Below are positions 29,728 through 37,969 of a stretch of 64,000 bases of DNA, in pieces. This stretch comes from Variovorax ginsengisoli (lineage in GTDB: Bacteria > Pseudomonadota > Gammaproteobacteria > Burkholderiales > Burkholderiaceae_C): positions 1 through 64,000 of the forward strand of contig NZ_JAUJZH010000013.1 of NCBI RefSeq assembly GCF_030486595.1. The letters run 5' to 3'. Position 1 is the first letter of the stretch; every line of letters starts with the position of its first letter. The notes under the pieces are model-generated. The model saw only the letters and a program-made list of their open reading frames with translations, was not told the origin of the DNA and did no database searches. The position numbers and the translations under genes are program-made.

Positions 29728-30309
29728 ATGGACCGCAACGAAATGAACGCCAGCGTGGTCGAGCTGATGGACCGCGAGGCCATCCGCGAGTGCATGTTTC
29801 GCTATTGCCGCGGCATCGACCGCCAGGACGAAGCTGCCTTGCGCAGTGCCTACTGGCCCGACGCGACCGACCGCCACGGGCCCTACCAGGGCAGCGCCAC
29901 GGGATTCGTCGACTGGGCTCTGGAGAAGTTGCGCACCCAGGGCGAGCGCTCGGTGCACAACGTCGCCAACCTGTCGATCACCCTGCGCGGCATGCAGGCC
30001 GCGGTGGAGACCTACTTCACGGCCCTGCAGCGCGACCGCGACGCGCAAGGCATCGCGCGCGAGGTCTTCCTGGCCGGCCGCTACCTCGACCGCTTCGAGA
30101 AGCGCGACGAGGAATGGCGCATCGCGCAGCGCACTGTGGTGTACGACTGGGTACGGCCGCTGGGCACGCCCGACGGCAGCGAGGCGGAGCGCTTCGGTCC
30201 GCGGCAGCCGATCGGTGGCGTGCGTGGCGACGATCCGGTCCATGCGCTGCTGGCTGCAATACAGCAGCCAGGCAGCCAGGACGACCCCGGGTCAGCGAGA
30301 AATCTCTGA
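29728..30309 (+). CDS. SnoaL-like polyketide-cyclase/NTF2-fold protein
   Basis: 193 residues. [35 protein letters not shown] is the standard opening of SnoaL_4/NTF2-like proteins, with the RGIDR and YWPDA cone-forming helices, then [12 protein letters not shown] and [13 protein letters not shown] strands. These small barrels act as dehydratases, isomerases or lactonizing enzymes, and activity cannot be read from motifs. The ATG at 29728 has AGGAG nine bases upstream and is preferred to an earlier in-frame ATG. It is divergent from the catabolic unit and shares its palindrome. Confidence 0.8.
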   Translation: MDRNEMNASVVELMDREAIRECMFRYCRGIDRQDEAALRSAYWPDATDRHGPYQGSATGFVDWALEKLRTQGERSVHNVANLSITLRGMQAAVETYFTALQRDRDAQGIAREVFLAGRYLDRFEKRDEEWRIAQRTVVYDWVRPLGTPDGSEAERFGPRQPIGGVRGDDPVHALLAAIQQPGSQDDPGSARNL

Positions 30310-30320
30310 AGAAGCGCGCC

Positions 30321-30992
30321 TCAGGGCTTCGGCGCAGCGCGACGGCCCGCGGCCTTCGCGCCCTTGGCCGCGCCCGGCGCATTCATCCCGACCAGGATGA
30401 TGTCGAGATACTGCTCGATCACCTGGCGCGGCTTCAGCCGCCCGTCGGGCTTGATCCATCGCGTCATCTGATTGAGCGTCGACAGCAGCAGGCGCCCCGC
30501 CGTCGCCGCGTCGAGTTCGCGAAACTCGCCCGAGGCCACGCCCCTGGCGATGCAGCCACGCAGCAGCTTCTCGAACCGGTCGCGGCGGCCGACCGCGGCT
30601 TCGCGTATTTGCGGACCCATGCTCGACCAGAAGACATTGGACCCGGCGATCCAGGCGTCGGGCGCTTCCGCGAAGACATCCGCCGCGGTCAGCATGAAAG
30701 CGCGCACCTGCTCGGTCGCGCCATCGGCCTGCTCCACCGCTTCGCTCACGCGATCGATGAGCGCCTGGAGGTTGTCGACGACGATCTGCTCGTAGAGCGC
30801 TTCCTTGTTGGGGAAGTGATAGTAGAGCGCGGCCTTGGTGATGTGCGCTTGCTCGGCGATGTCGCGCAGCGAGGTGCCGGCGTAGCCATGGGTGGCGAAG
30901 AGGCGGGAGGCGATCTCGATCAGCTGGGTCGGGCGGTCCTCGACCGTGGCGCTTGCGCCCGCCTTTGTCCGTGCTGCTCTGTCGGTTGCCAT
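30321..30992 (-). CDS. TetR-family transcriptional regulator
   Basis: 223 residues. LIEIASRLFATHGYAGTSLRDIAEQAHITKAALYYHFPNKEALYEQIV is the helix-turn-helix region (quoted here only as spanning residues 24-72; key helix TKAALYYHFPNKEAL). It is a close paralogue of the TetR at 25246-25932. The C-terminus is basic (GAAKGAKAAGRRAAPKP). It converges with the SnoaL-like gene (11 bp) and follows the Bug gene. Confidence 0.92.
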   Translation of the reverse strand: MATDRAARTKAGASATVEDRPTQLIEIASRLFATHGYAGTSLRDIAEQAHITKAALYYHFPNKEALYEQIVVDNLQALIDRVSEAVEQADGATEQVRAFMLTAADVFAEAPDAWIAGSNVFWSSMGPQIREAAVGRRDRFEKLLRGCIARGVASGEFRELDAATAGRLLLSTLNQMTRWIKPDGRLKPRQVIEQYLDIILVGMNAPGAAKGAKAAGRRAAPKP

Positions 30993-31039
30993 CCATGCCC
31001 TCGTTGATGGGCGTGAATATACTTCATGGCCCCTGCCGG

Positions 31040-32002
31040 CTACTCCAGCTTCATGCCGGCACTCTTGACGAGCGGCCCCCACTTGTCTCGTTCGGTGCGG
31101 GCGAAACGCGCCAAGCTGTCGGGCGTTCCCCCGGCGGCTTCGTGGCCGAGTTCGAGCAGGCGCTGCCGCGCTTCGGGCAAGGCCAGGATCTTGGCGATCT
31201 CCACATTCAGCTTCTGGATGATGGCGGCGGGTGTCCCGTGGGGCGCATAGAGCCCGTTCCATGCGATCACCTGGAAACCCTCCAGGCCCTCGCCGGCCGC
31301 CGGTGGCGTACCCGGCAGAAGTGGCGAGTCCTTGAGCGAAGTCACAGCCAGCGCCTTCAGCTTGCCGCTCGCGACGAAGGGACGTGCCGCGCTCGCCGTG
31401 TCGATGGCGACCAGCACCTGCCCGCCCATGAGATCCGTCATCGAGGTGCCTGAACCTTTGTAGGGGACGGCACGCATCACCATGCCGCTTTGCTTCTGGA
31501 TGAGCTCCAGCACCAGTCGCGACGTCGTGCTCGGCAGGCCGACGTTGACGACATCGGGCCGCGCCTTGGCGTCCGCCAGCAGGTCGGCCATGGTCTTGTA
31601 GGGCGCATTCGGGTTGGCCAGGATCACCATCGGAAAGGTGCTGACCAGTGCCACCGGCTCGAAGTCCTTCTCCGGGTCGAAGGGCATCGAGGGATAGAGG
31701 AACTGGTTGAGCACATGGGTTCCGTTGGTTCCCATGAGCAGCGTATAGCCGTCGGGCGCAGCGCGCGCCACTTCGGCGGCCCCGATGTTGCCTCCGGCGC
31801 CCGCGCGGTTTTCGATCACCAGCGCCTGCCCCAGCGCGCGGCCCAGATGCTCGGCCAGGTACCGGGTCGCGACATCCGTCCCCTGCCCTGCCTGGTAGGG
31901 CACGATGACGCGTATCGGCTTGTTGGGATAGCTTTGCGCCGAGACGATGGAAGAGGTCCAGAGCGCGACCAGCGCGATCAAGAGGCTGAAGATCCGATTC
32001 AT
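31040..32002 (-). CDS. Bug/TctC-family periplasmic receptor
   Basis: 320 residues with a Sec signal peptide (MNRIFSLLIALVALWTSSIVSAQ). YPNKPIRVIVPYQAGQGTDVATR, LVIENRAGAGGNIGAAEVAR and VPYKGSGTSMTDLMGGQV are the family loops. No TctAB permease genes are near. It lies 42 bp after the CoA-transferase gene, so its ligand is probably the acid activated by the ligase/CoA-transferase pair. Confidence 0.92.
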   Translation of the reverse strand: MNRIFSLLIALVALWTSSIVSAQSYPNKPIRVIVPYQAGQGTDVATRYLAEHLGRALGQALVIENRAGAGGNIGAAEVARAAPDGYTLLMGTNGTHVLNQFLYPSMPFDPEKDFEPVALVSTFPMVILANPNAPYKTMADLLADAKARPDVVNVGLPSTTSRLVLELIQKQSGMVMRAVPYKGSGTSMTDLMGGQVLVAIDTASAARPFVASGKLKALAVTSLKDSPLLPGTPPAAGEGLEGFQVIAWNGLYAPHGTPAAIIQKLNVEIAKILALPEARQRLLELGHEAAGGTPDSLARFARTERDKWGPLVKSAGMKLE

Positions 32003-32044
32003 GACTTTGTCTCCGTTGCTTGTTATAGGTGCGATTGCCGTTGC

Positions 32045-33205
32045 TCAGGGCGCTTCGCCGAGAAGCTCCTGGGCATGCTGGTCCAGGCGCGGCGGAGGTC
32101 GACCCGGCCGGCCCGGTGTCCGCGACAGGCGCACCGGGACACCGATGCCCCGGTAGCCGTCGCTGCTCACACTCATGGCCCGGTGCGACGCATGGGCCTG
32201 CGCGAACGCTTCGGGCACCGTGTGTACCGGCCCGACCGGGACGCCGACGTGCATCAAGGCGCTGCAGAGGGTTTCTCGCTTCCACCCCGAGAGGGCCGCC
32301 TCGATCTGCTGCCGCAACGCGTCGCGATGTTCGAGGCGTGCGGCATTGACCGCGAAACGCGGGTCGCTCGCGAGCGCCGGAAGTTCCATCACGGCGCAGA
32401 ACTTGGCGAACTGGCGGTCATTGACGATGCCGAGAAAAACCAATCCGTCCTGGCAATGAAACTTGTCGTAGGGCGCGATGTTCGGATGCGCGCTTCCCAG
32501 CAGGCCGGGCACCTGGTCCGAGTGCATCCAGTTGGCCGCATGGGGCACCAGCAAGCTCAATGCGGAATCGAACAGCGTCGCTTCGACGCGTTGCCCGAGG
32601 CCGGTGCGGTCGCGGTGATGCAGCGCGAGCAGGATGCCGGTCAGCGCGGTGTAGCCCGTCAGGTGATCGACGATCGGAATGCCCATCCGGGTCGGGCCGG
32701 ACGAGGGCTCCCCATTGATGCTCATGAGGCCGCACATGGCTTGCAACACGGCGTCGTAGCCTGGCAGGCTGCCCAGCGGCCCGTCCGCTCCGAAGCCGGA
32801 AATCGAGCAGTAGATCAAACCGGGAAAGCGCGGCTTCAACTCGTCCTCGAAATCCAGCCCCCAACGTTGCATCGTGCCGGGAATGAAGTTCTCGACCAGC
32901 ACGTCGGCCTCTTCTAGAAGACGCATCAGCGTCTCCCGGCCCTGCGGGACTGCAAGGTTCAGCGCGATGCCGCGCTTGCCTCGATTGACCGCCGTGAAGT
33001 AAGCCGCATCGCCGTCGTCATTGAACGGCGGGCCGAGCGTCCGCGTCTCGTCGCCCGACGGCGGCTCGACCTTGATCACGTCGGCCCCATGGTCGGCAAG
33101 CATCTGGGTGCACAAGGGCCCGGCCAGCACCCTGGACAGGTCGATCACCCGCAGCCCGGCTAGCGCCCCGCGCCCGTTGGCACTTCGCTCTGGAGTATTT
33201 GGCAT
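32045..33205 (-). CDS. family III CoA-transferase (CaiB/BaiF type)
   Basis: 386 residues from the ATG at 33205; an ATG at 33223 is in frame but falls inside a hairpin. GLRVIDLSRVLAGPLCTQMLADHGADVIKVE is the family opening, and GYDAVLQAMCGLMSING carries the probable catalytic Asp (D151 by this start). GLGQRVEATLFDSAL is the second conserved block. It would move CoA from a donor thioester to a free acid. Confidence 0.9.
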   Translation of the reverse strand: MPNTPERSANGRGALAGLRVIDLSRVLAGPLCTQMLADHGADVIKVEPPSGDETRTLGPPFNDDGDAAYFTAVNRGKRGIALNLAVPQGRETLMRLLEEADVLVENFIPGTMQRWGLDFEDELKPRFPGLIYCSISGFGADGPLGSLPGYDAVLQAMCGLMSINGEPSSGPTRMGIPIVDHLTGYTALTGILLALHHRDRTGLGQRVEATLFDSALSLLVPHAANWMHSDQVPGLLGSAHPNIAPYDKFHCQDGLVFLGIVNDRQFAKFCAVMELPALASDPRFAVNAARLEHRDALRQQIEAALSGWKRETLCSALMHVGVPVGPVHTVPEAFAQAHASHRAMSVSSDGYRGIGVPVRLSRTPGRPGRPPPRLDQHAQELLGEAP

Positions 33206-33218
33206 AGCTGATCCGAGA

Positions 33219-33239
33219 GGCATCGCCCGAGGCGATGCC
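33219..33239. repeat. perfect hairpin between the MaoC-like and CoA-transferase genes
   Basis: GGCATCGCC-CGA-GGCGATGCC forms a 9-bp perfect stem with a 3-base loop. No T-run follows on the minus strand, so it is not a clear intrinsic terminator. It may limit read-through or protect RNA ends. Confidence 0.6.
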
Positions 33240-33254
33240 GGTTTGCCACCTGGC

Positions 33255-33279
33255 CTTCGCCCCCGGCAAGGGGGCGAGG
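33255..33279. repeat. second strong hairpin in the same gap
   Basis: TCGCCCCC (33257-33264) pairs with GGGGGCGA (33270-33277) around a 5-base loop, and the stem can extend with one wobble pair. Together with the neighbouring hairpin it fills almost the whole 78-bp gap between the MaoC-like and CoA-transferase genes. Confidence 0.6.
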
Positions 33280-33283
33280 CGAC

Positions 33284-34423
33284 TCAACCGCGCGTCGGCA
33301 GTTCGACGACGCCCGAGCCGATCACCGACAGCTCGTCGTCCTGGTTGTGAGCCTCCTGGGAGATCTCCACCAGGTGGCGCCCGTTCTCGATGAACTTGCG
33401 CTTCACGAATCCCTTGATGAACAGCATGTCGCCTTCGGGGTTGTGGCGGCGGATCTTGCAGTGCGCCTTGCGCAGGAAGCCGTCGTCGCCCATCCAGTTG
33501 GTCAGGTGATGCGTGAGCCACGACGTGCGCTCCGGACCGTAGTCGTAGGCGCCGGGGGCACCAACCTCGAGCGCGAAGTCTTCTTCCCAGTGCACACGTT
33601 CCGGCACGTCCGGGATGCCGAAGCGGTTGGTGATGCCGACACCGGGGTGGGCGTCGATGAGCTTCCATGCCAGCTTGTTGGCGCGGATGTACAGGCCGCC
33701 CCAACCCTGCGCATAGGCGATGAACCCGGTCACGGTCATCGGTCCCTTGAACATCACCGGCAGCGCCTCGCCCTCCTTCACGTCTTCCCAGTAGCGGGGC
33801 GTGGCGCCGCGCACTTCTTCCTTGGCGTAGAGCTTGTACGCCTCCTGGATCTCCTCGGCCGAGTAGCGGCGCGGCGCCCGGGCCCGCACCTCCTTGTACT
33901 TGCTGCCTTGCTCGCGGGCGTGGTCGCGCTCGGTGCGGAAGCACCAGCTGTCGGCCTCGGCCACCTTGTCGCCTTCCTGGTTGAAGAAGTCGACGTGATA
34001 GGTCTGCTGGACGGCGCGGCCGGCGAAGCGGGTCTGGTGCTCGACCAGGTCCTTCAGGTAGGCCTCGGTCCGGATGGTGTCGTTGCGGTGGACCGGCTTG
34101 TGCCATTCCCAGTCGGCGCCCGACCACATGGCATGGACACCCGGCAGCCCACCGACGTAGCCGGACACGATCCGGCTGGTGGAGAACAGGAAGCTCGGCA
34201 GGGCAATGAGGCCGCCGTACTTCGTCTTCGCCGCGTAGTCGGGGTCGCACCACAGGGGGTTGTCGTCGCCGATGCCGTGCGCGTAGTGCCGGATGTTGTC
34301 GCGCGTTGCCTCGTAGCACCACGGCTCGGCGGTGGCGCCGATCTTCTGGCCGATGCGCTCGCGCAACTCGTCCATGCCGTTGTCGGTGATCTTGGGGAAG
34401 CTTCTTTCGGTGGTGGTGGACAT
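33284..34423 (-). CDS. MaoC-like double hot-dog dehydratase
   Basis: 379 residues, the size of a fused double hot-dog. YAHGIGDDNPLWCDPDYAA corresponds to the hydratase-2 motif GDxNPxH, with the Asp kept and the His replaced by Trp, as seen in the MaoC_dehydrat_N/FAS1-like branch. The second half (from about 200) has YWEDVKEGEALPVMFKGPMTVTGF. It likely hydrates or dehydrates an acyl-CoA or acts as a thioester-binding fold. It follows the ligase by 37 bp. Confidence 0.82.
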   Translation of the reverse strand: MSTTTERSFPKITDNGMDELRERIGQKIGATAEPWCYEATRDNIRHYAHGIGDDNPLWCDPDYAAKTKYGGLIALPSFLFSTSRIVSGYVGGLPGVHAMWSGADWEWHKPVHRNDTIRTEAYLKDLVEHQTRFAGRAVQQTYHVDFFNQEGDKVAEADSWCFRTERDHAREQGSKYKEVRARAPRRYSAEEIQEAYKLYAKEEVRGATPRYWEDVKEGEALPVMFKGPMTVTGFIAYAQGWGGLYIRANKLAWKLIDAHPGVGITNRFGIPDVPERVHWEEDFALEVGAPGAYDYGPERTSWLTHHLTNWMGDDGFLRKAHCKIRRHNPEGDMLFIKGFVKRKFIENGRHLVEISQEAHNQDDELSVIGSGVVELPTRG

Positions 34424-34460
34424 GCCGTCTCCTGTTGATTGAAAGGGTTGAGGGGGTGGA

Positions 34461-36020
34461 TTACGAATGCGTCGAAGCGGCGGCGGCCTCTTGCTCGCGC
34501 AGCTTCTTGCGGTGGATCTTTCCGGCGGGGGTCTTTGGCAGTTCGGCCACGAACGCCACCTGCCGTGGGTACTCGTGCTGGCTCAGGCGCGTGCGGACCG
34601 CGTCCTGGATCTCTTCGATGAATGCCTCGCCGGCGGGACGGTCCGAGACGACGAAGGCCTTCACGACCAGTCCGCGCAGCGCGTCGGGCACGCCGATGGC
34701 GGCAGCCTCCTTGACGTCGGGATGCTTGAGGATCGCGTCCTCGACCTCCACCGCACCGATCGTCCAGCCGGCCGAGATGATCACGTCGTCGGCCCGGCCT
34801 CCATGCCAGAAGTAGCCGTCGGCGTCGACGCGGCCGAGGTCCTTGGTGGCGACCCATTCGCCGCGGCGCCACAGCTTCAGCTCGCCGACGACACCGGGTG
34901 CGCAGGGCTTGCCGTCGATGTCGTGCACTTCGACCCGAAGGCCTGGAATCGGCTTGCCGAGCGCTCCCGACTTGACGGGGAAGTCCGCCGCGCCGGGATA
35001 GGACACCAGGCAGACGCCGATCTCGGTCGTGCCGTACATGCTGCAGGCCTTGTGGCCGAAGGTGGCCTCGATGAACGCGGCGGTCTCGCTGTCGATCGGC
35101 TCTCCGGTGAACGACAGCTTGTCGAGCAGGTAGCGATGTTTCGACACGGCGCCCGAGTTGCGCATCATGCGGTAGTGGGTCGCCGCCGCCGACAGGTTGT
35201 TGAAGCGATGCGCCTCCAGGGCCTGCAGCAGCCGCTCGCCGCTGAATCTGCCTGCATAGGCGCCGATCGTCACCCCCATGGCCAGCGGGGCCAGCGTTCC
35301 GTGCCAGAGGCCATGCCCCCAGGCCGGCGACGACGGACACATGAAGCGGTCACCCGGGCGCACGCCGGTTCCGTAGAGCGCCGCGAGCATCAGCGTGACG
35401 ATCGCCCGGTGCGTGTGCTTGACGGCATCCGGCAGTTCCCTGGTGGTGCCGGAGGTGTATTGGAAGATGGCGAGGTCGTCGGCCCGTGTGCTGGTTTCGA
35501 AGCGCGACGGGAAGCAATCGAGCGATGCGATGAAGGCATCGTCGGCGACCGTTACGCGCAAGTCCTCGAACCCGGCCACGACTTCCGCTTTCTCGTGGTT
35601 CGTCACGAGCATCTTCGGCTGGCAGTCCTGCACGCGCAGCCGAATGCCGTCCGGGCCGAACAGCGTGAACAGCGGGACCGCGATGGCGCCCGCCTTCATC
35701 GCGCCGAAGATGGCGGCATAGAACGCCAGCGACGGCTCGAGCATCACCGCCACGCGATCGCCCGGCCGGATTCCCTGCTCGACGAGGAAGTGGGCGAAGC
35801 GGGACGAAGCTTCGGAGGTCTGCCGGAAGCTCAGAGTCTGGTCCTCGCGGTCGGCCCGAACGAGGACCACGGCCGCGTTGTCGCCATCGACATGCCGATC
35901 GATGCACTCGTGCGCGATGTTCATGCGCTCGGCGTCGCCATCGAAAAGCGCCCACAGGCCGGCGCTGCTGCAGCGCGATTGCGCATCCGCATAGGAAGTG
36001 AATTGCGTCAGTTTCGTCAT
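34461..36020 (-). CDS. AMP-forming acyl-CoA synthetase with atypical P-loop
   Basis: 519 residues of the ANL superfamily, acetyl/medium-chain type. FQYTSGTTRELPDAVKHTH occupies the phosphate loop, but the usual G-x-P-K-G after the TSGTT is changed to RELPDAV. SMYGTTEIGV, GELKLWRRGEWVATKDLG, YFWHGGRADDVIISAGW and KTPAGKIHRKKLRE (catalytic Lys) are otherwise normal. It heads an operon with the MaoC-like, CoA-transferase and Bug genes and is divergent from IclR. Confidence 0.9.
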   Translation of the reverse strand: MTKLTQFTSYADAQSRCSSAGLWALFDGDAERMNIAHECIDRHVDGDNAAVVLVRADREDQTLSFRQTSEASSRFAHFLVEQGIRPGDRVAVMLEPSLAFYAAIFGAMKAGAIAVPLFTLFGPDGIRLRVQDCQPKMLVTNHEKAEVVAGFEDLRVTVADDAFIASLDCFPSRFETSTRADDLAIFQYTSGTTRELPDAVKHTHRAIVTLMLAALYGTGVRPGDRFMCPSSPAWGHGLWHGTLAPLAMGVTIGAYAGRFSGERLLQALEAHRFNNLSAAATHYRMMRNSGAVSKHRYLLDKLSFTGEPIDSETAAFIEATFGHKACSMYGTTEIGVCLVSYPGAADFPVKSGALGKPIPGLRVEVHDIDGKPCAPGVVGELKLWRRGEWVATKDLGRVDADGYFWHGGRADDVIISAGWTIGAVEVEDAILKHPDVKEAAAIGVPDALRGLVVKAFVVSDRPAGEAFIEEIQDAVRTRLSQHEYPRQVAFVAELPKTPAGKIHRKKLREQEAAAASTHS

Positions 36021-36050
36021 CGCTGTCTCTCGTTTGCTCTTGATGGGGAG

Positions 36051-36079
36051 ACTTTGCGCGTCTGCGTTTTAATTGTCAA
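36051..36079 (-). promoter_or_regulatory. candidate promoter of the ligase operon
   Basis: On the minus strand TTGACA (36074-36079) is followed after 17 bases by CAAAGT (36051-36056). The -35 is perfect and the -10 is poor, a combination typical of activated promoters. The palindrome at 36091-36108 lies directly upstream, near position -56. Confidence 0.45.
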
Positions 36080-36090
36080 TGGCGTCTATG

Positions 36091-36108
36091 AATTGTCTAT
36101 AGACAATT
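36091..36108. promoter_or_regulatory. IclR operator, perfect 18-bp palindrome
   Basis: AATTGTCTATAGACAATT is perfectly symmetric and AT-rich in otherwise GC-rich DNA. It lies between the ligase operon and iclR. A half-site AATTGTCAAT (36071-36080) adjoins it, and TAGAAT (36111-36116), a good -10 for the iclR direction, follows three bases later. Confidence 0.75.
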
Positions 36109-36212
36109 ATTAGAATGACTTCAGGCGGTCCGCATGACCCATCGATGCCGGCCGACGGACGCCAGGTCAAAGCGTCGTATGCTTCGCCAACCCAGTGAAC
36201 CGCCCCTTCTCC

Positions 36213-36992
36213 ATGCCAGTCGCAGCACCCGCATCACCGTCCGCCAAGGGCCCTCGCGTTCGTCCCGTGCCCGCCGTCTCGCGCGCGCTTTCCATTCTTC
36301 GTTTGTTGGCGGGAAGCCCCGAGCCGATGACGCTCAAGACGATTTCGGAAGGACTCGATCTGGTCACCAGCACCTGCCTCCACATCCTTCGCGTTCTGGT
36401 CGACGAAGGCATGGTCAAGCTCGAGCCGGGAACCAAGCGATACAGCCTCGATGTCGGCGTGTTGTCCCTCGCGCGCAGCGTGGTCGAGAACAACCCGTTC
36501 CCCGTACGCGTGCAAAGCGCGCTCGACCGGATCGCCGAGCGATGGAACGTCACCACCATCGGCATGAAGGTCTCGGGCCTCGACGACCTCGTGGTGCTGT
36601 CGCTGGCGCGATCGAAGGGGCCGTTTCGCCTGTACGTCGAAGTCGGCAGCAGGGTGCCCGCCCTCACCAGCGCGACCGGGCGACTGGTCGCTCACTATTC
36701 CGGCTTGACCGACAGCGAGCTGCGCCGCGGCTTCAAGTCACTGAACTGGGAGAACCCTCCTTCGTTCGACACCTGGTTGAAGGAAGTGAAGTTGGTGGAG
36801 CAAAAGGGATTCGCGGTCGATCGCGGCAACTACATCAACGGCATTTCCGTGCTGGCTGTTCCCATTCTCGATTCGCAGCGCCGCATCGGCCACGCGCTGG
36901 CGGCGCTGGGCCTGGCGGACACGTTGACCCCATCGACCCTGCGATCCCTCGCCGCGGACATGCAGGTTGAAGCCGCCGCGCTGGCACAGTGA
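36213..36992 (+). CDS. IclR-family transcriptional regulator
   Basis: 259 residues from the ATG; a GTG at 36195 adds six residues and is equally possible. The winged helix (about 22-85) contains AVSRALSILRLLAG and LVTSTCLHILRVLVDEGMV. The GAF-like effector domain has RLYVEVGSRVPALTSATGRL, GFAVDRGNYINGISVLAVPI and GLADTLTP. It is divergent from the ligase operon, and the 18-bp palindrome between them fits autoregulation and control of that operon. Confidence 0.92.
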   Translation: MPVAAPASPSAKGPRVRPVPAVSRALSILRLLAGSPEPMTLKTISEGLDLVTSTCLHILRVLVDEGMVKLEPGTKRYSLDVGVLSLARSVVENNPFPVRVQSALDRIAERWNVTTIGMKVSGLDDLVVLSLARSKGPFRLYVEVGSRVPALTSATGRLVAHYSGLTDSELRRGFKSLNWENPPSFDTWLKEVKLVEQKGFAVDRGNYINGISVLAVPILDSQRRIGHALAALGLADTLTPSTLRSLAADMQVEAAALAQ

Positions 36993-37054
36993 GTCCGTTG
37001 GCGAGGACTTGGGGCGCAAGCTATATTTCCGGCTCAGCAACAAGAGAGATCACC

Positions 37055-37345
37055 ATGCCGAAAGCCTACTGGATCAGCGCGTACCGTGCCGTCAAGGACC
37101 CGGACAAGCTGGCGGCCTATGCCAAACTCGCCGGTCCCGCCATCACCGAAGGCGGCGGTCGCTTTCTGGCACGCGGCGTGCCGGCCAAGGTCTACGAGGC
37201 CGGCCTCGCCCAACGCACCGTGTTGATCGAGTTCGACAGCATCGAGCAGGCCACGGCCACCCACGACAGCCCCGCCTACCAGGCCGCGCTCGCCGCACTG
37301 GACGATGGCGCCGAGCGCGATCTCCGGGTCATCGAAGGGGTCTGA
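37055..37345 (+). CDS. DUF1330-family ferredoxin-like fold protein
   Basis: 96 residues. AYWISAYRAVKDPDKLAAYAKLAGPAI, GGRFLARG and RTVLIEFDSIEQATATHDSPAYQAA match the small dimeric DUF1330 alpha/beta barrel family. The start at 37055 is preceded by AGAGAG. These proteins have no established reaction. It lies 62 bp after iclR on the same strand. Confidence 0.88.
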   Translation: MPKAYWISAYRAVKDPDKLAAYAKLAGPAITEGGGRFLARGVPAKVYEAGLAQRTVLIEFDSIEQATATHDSPAYQAALAALDDGAERDLRVIEGV

Positions 37346-37369
37346 GCGCGAGCGCGTGCCGCGGCGCCG

Positions 37370-37969
37370 ATGACTGCCGCCGACCTGCTTCCCGCCGCAC
37401 TGACGATCGGCTTCGACGGCCCGTCGCACGAGGTGGCGCGCCGGCTCATCGGCGTCACCTTGCTGGTCGATGGCGTGGGCGGGCGCATCGTCGAGACCGA
37501 GGCCTACGACAGCACCGAGCCGGCGGCCCACAGCTTCGGAGGCCCGCGGCCGCGCAATGTCGCGCTGTTCGGCCCCCCGGGCCACGCCTACGTCTATCGC
37601 TCCTACGGCATCCACTGGTGCCTGAACTTCGTCTGCCGCGAGTCCGGGCACGGCGCCGGGGTGCTGATCCGCGCCTTGGAGCCGACCCACGGCCTGGCAC
37701 GCATGCGCGAACGGCGCGGCCTCGATGACTTGCGGCTGCTGTGTGCCGGCCCCGGGCGGGTCGGCCAGGCACTCGGTGTCGACGACAGTTTCAACGGCAA
37801 GGCACTCGATGCGCCCCCTTTCGCGCTGCTCGCACGGCCCGGCGACCGGCCGCCGCTGGCGGTCGAGGTCGGGCCGCGGATCGGCATCTCGAAGGCCATC
37901 GAGTTGCCCTGGCGCTTCGGCGAGAAAGGCTCGCGCTTCCTGAGCAAGCCGTTCCGTCCTGCGGGCTGA
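37370..37969 (+). CDS. 3-methyladenine DNA glycosylase (AAG/MPG family)
   Basis: 199 residues, the bacterial AAG size. [23 protein letters not shown] contains the catalytic Glu (of VETEAY), [35 protein letters not shown] is the DNA-inserting and base-pocket region, and VLIRALEP and [11 protein letters not shown] follow. It removes alkylated bases from DNA. It ends one base before the stop of the convergent DUF4157 gene, marking the left edge of the injection-system locus. Confidence 0.9.
   Translation: MTAADLLPAALTIGFDGPSHEVARRLIGVTLLVDGVGGRIVETEAYDSTEPAAHSFGGPRPRNVALFGPPGHAYVYRSYGIHWCLNFVCRESGHGAGVLIRALEPTHGLARMRERRGLDDLRLLCAGPGRVGQALGVDDSFNGKALDAPPFALLARPGDRPPLAVEVGPRIGISKAIELPWRFGEKGSRFLSKPFRPAG

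Noticed and set aside
33219..33279. Intrinsic terminator
   Set aside because: Strong stems but no following T-run on either strand, so reported only as hairpins.
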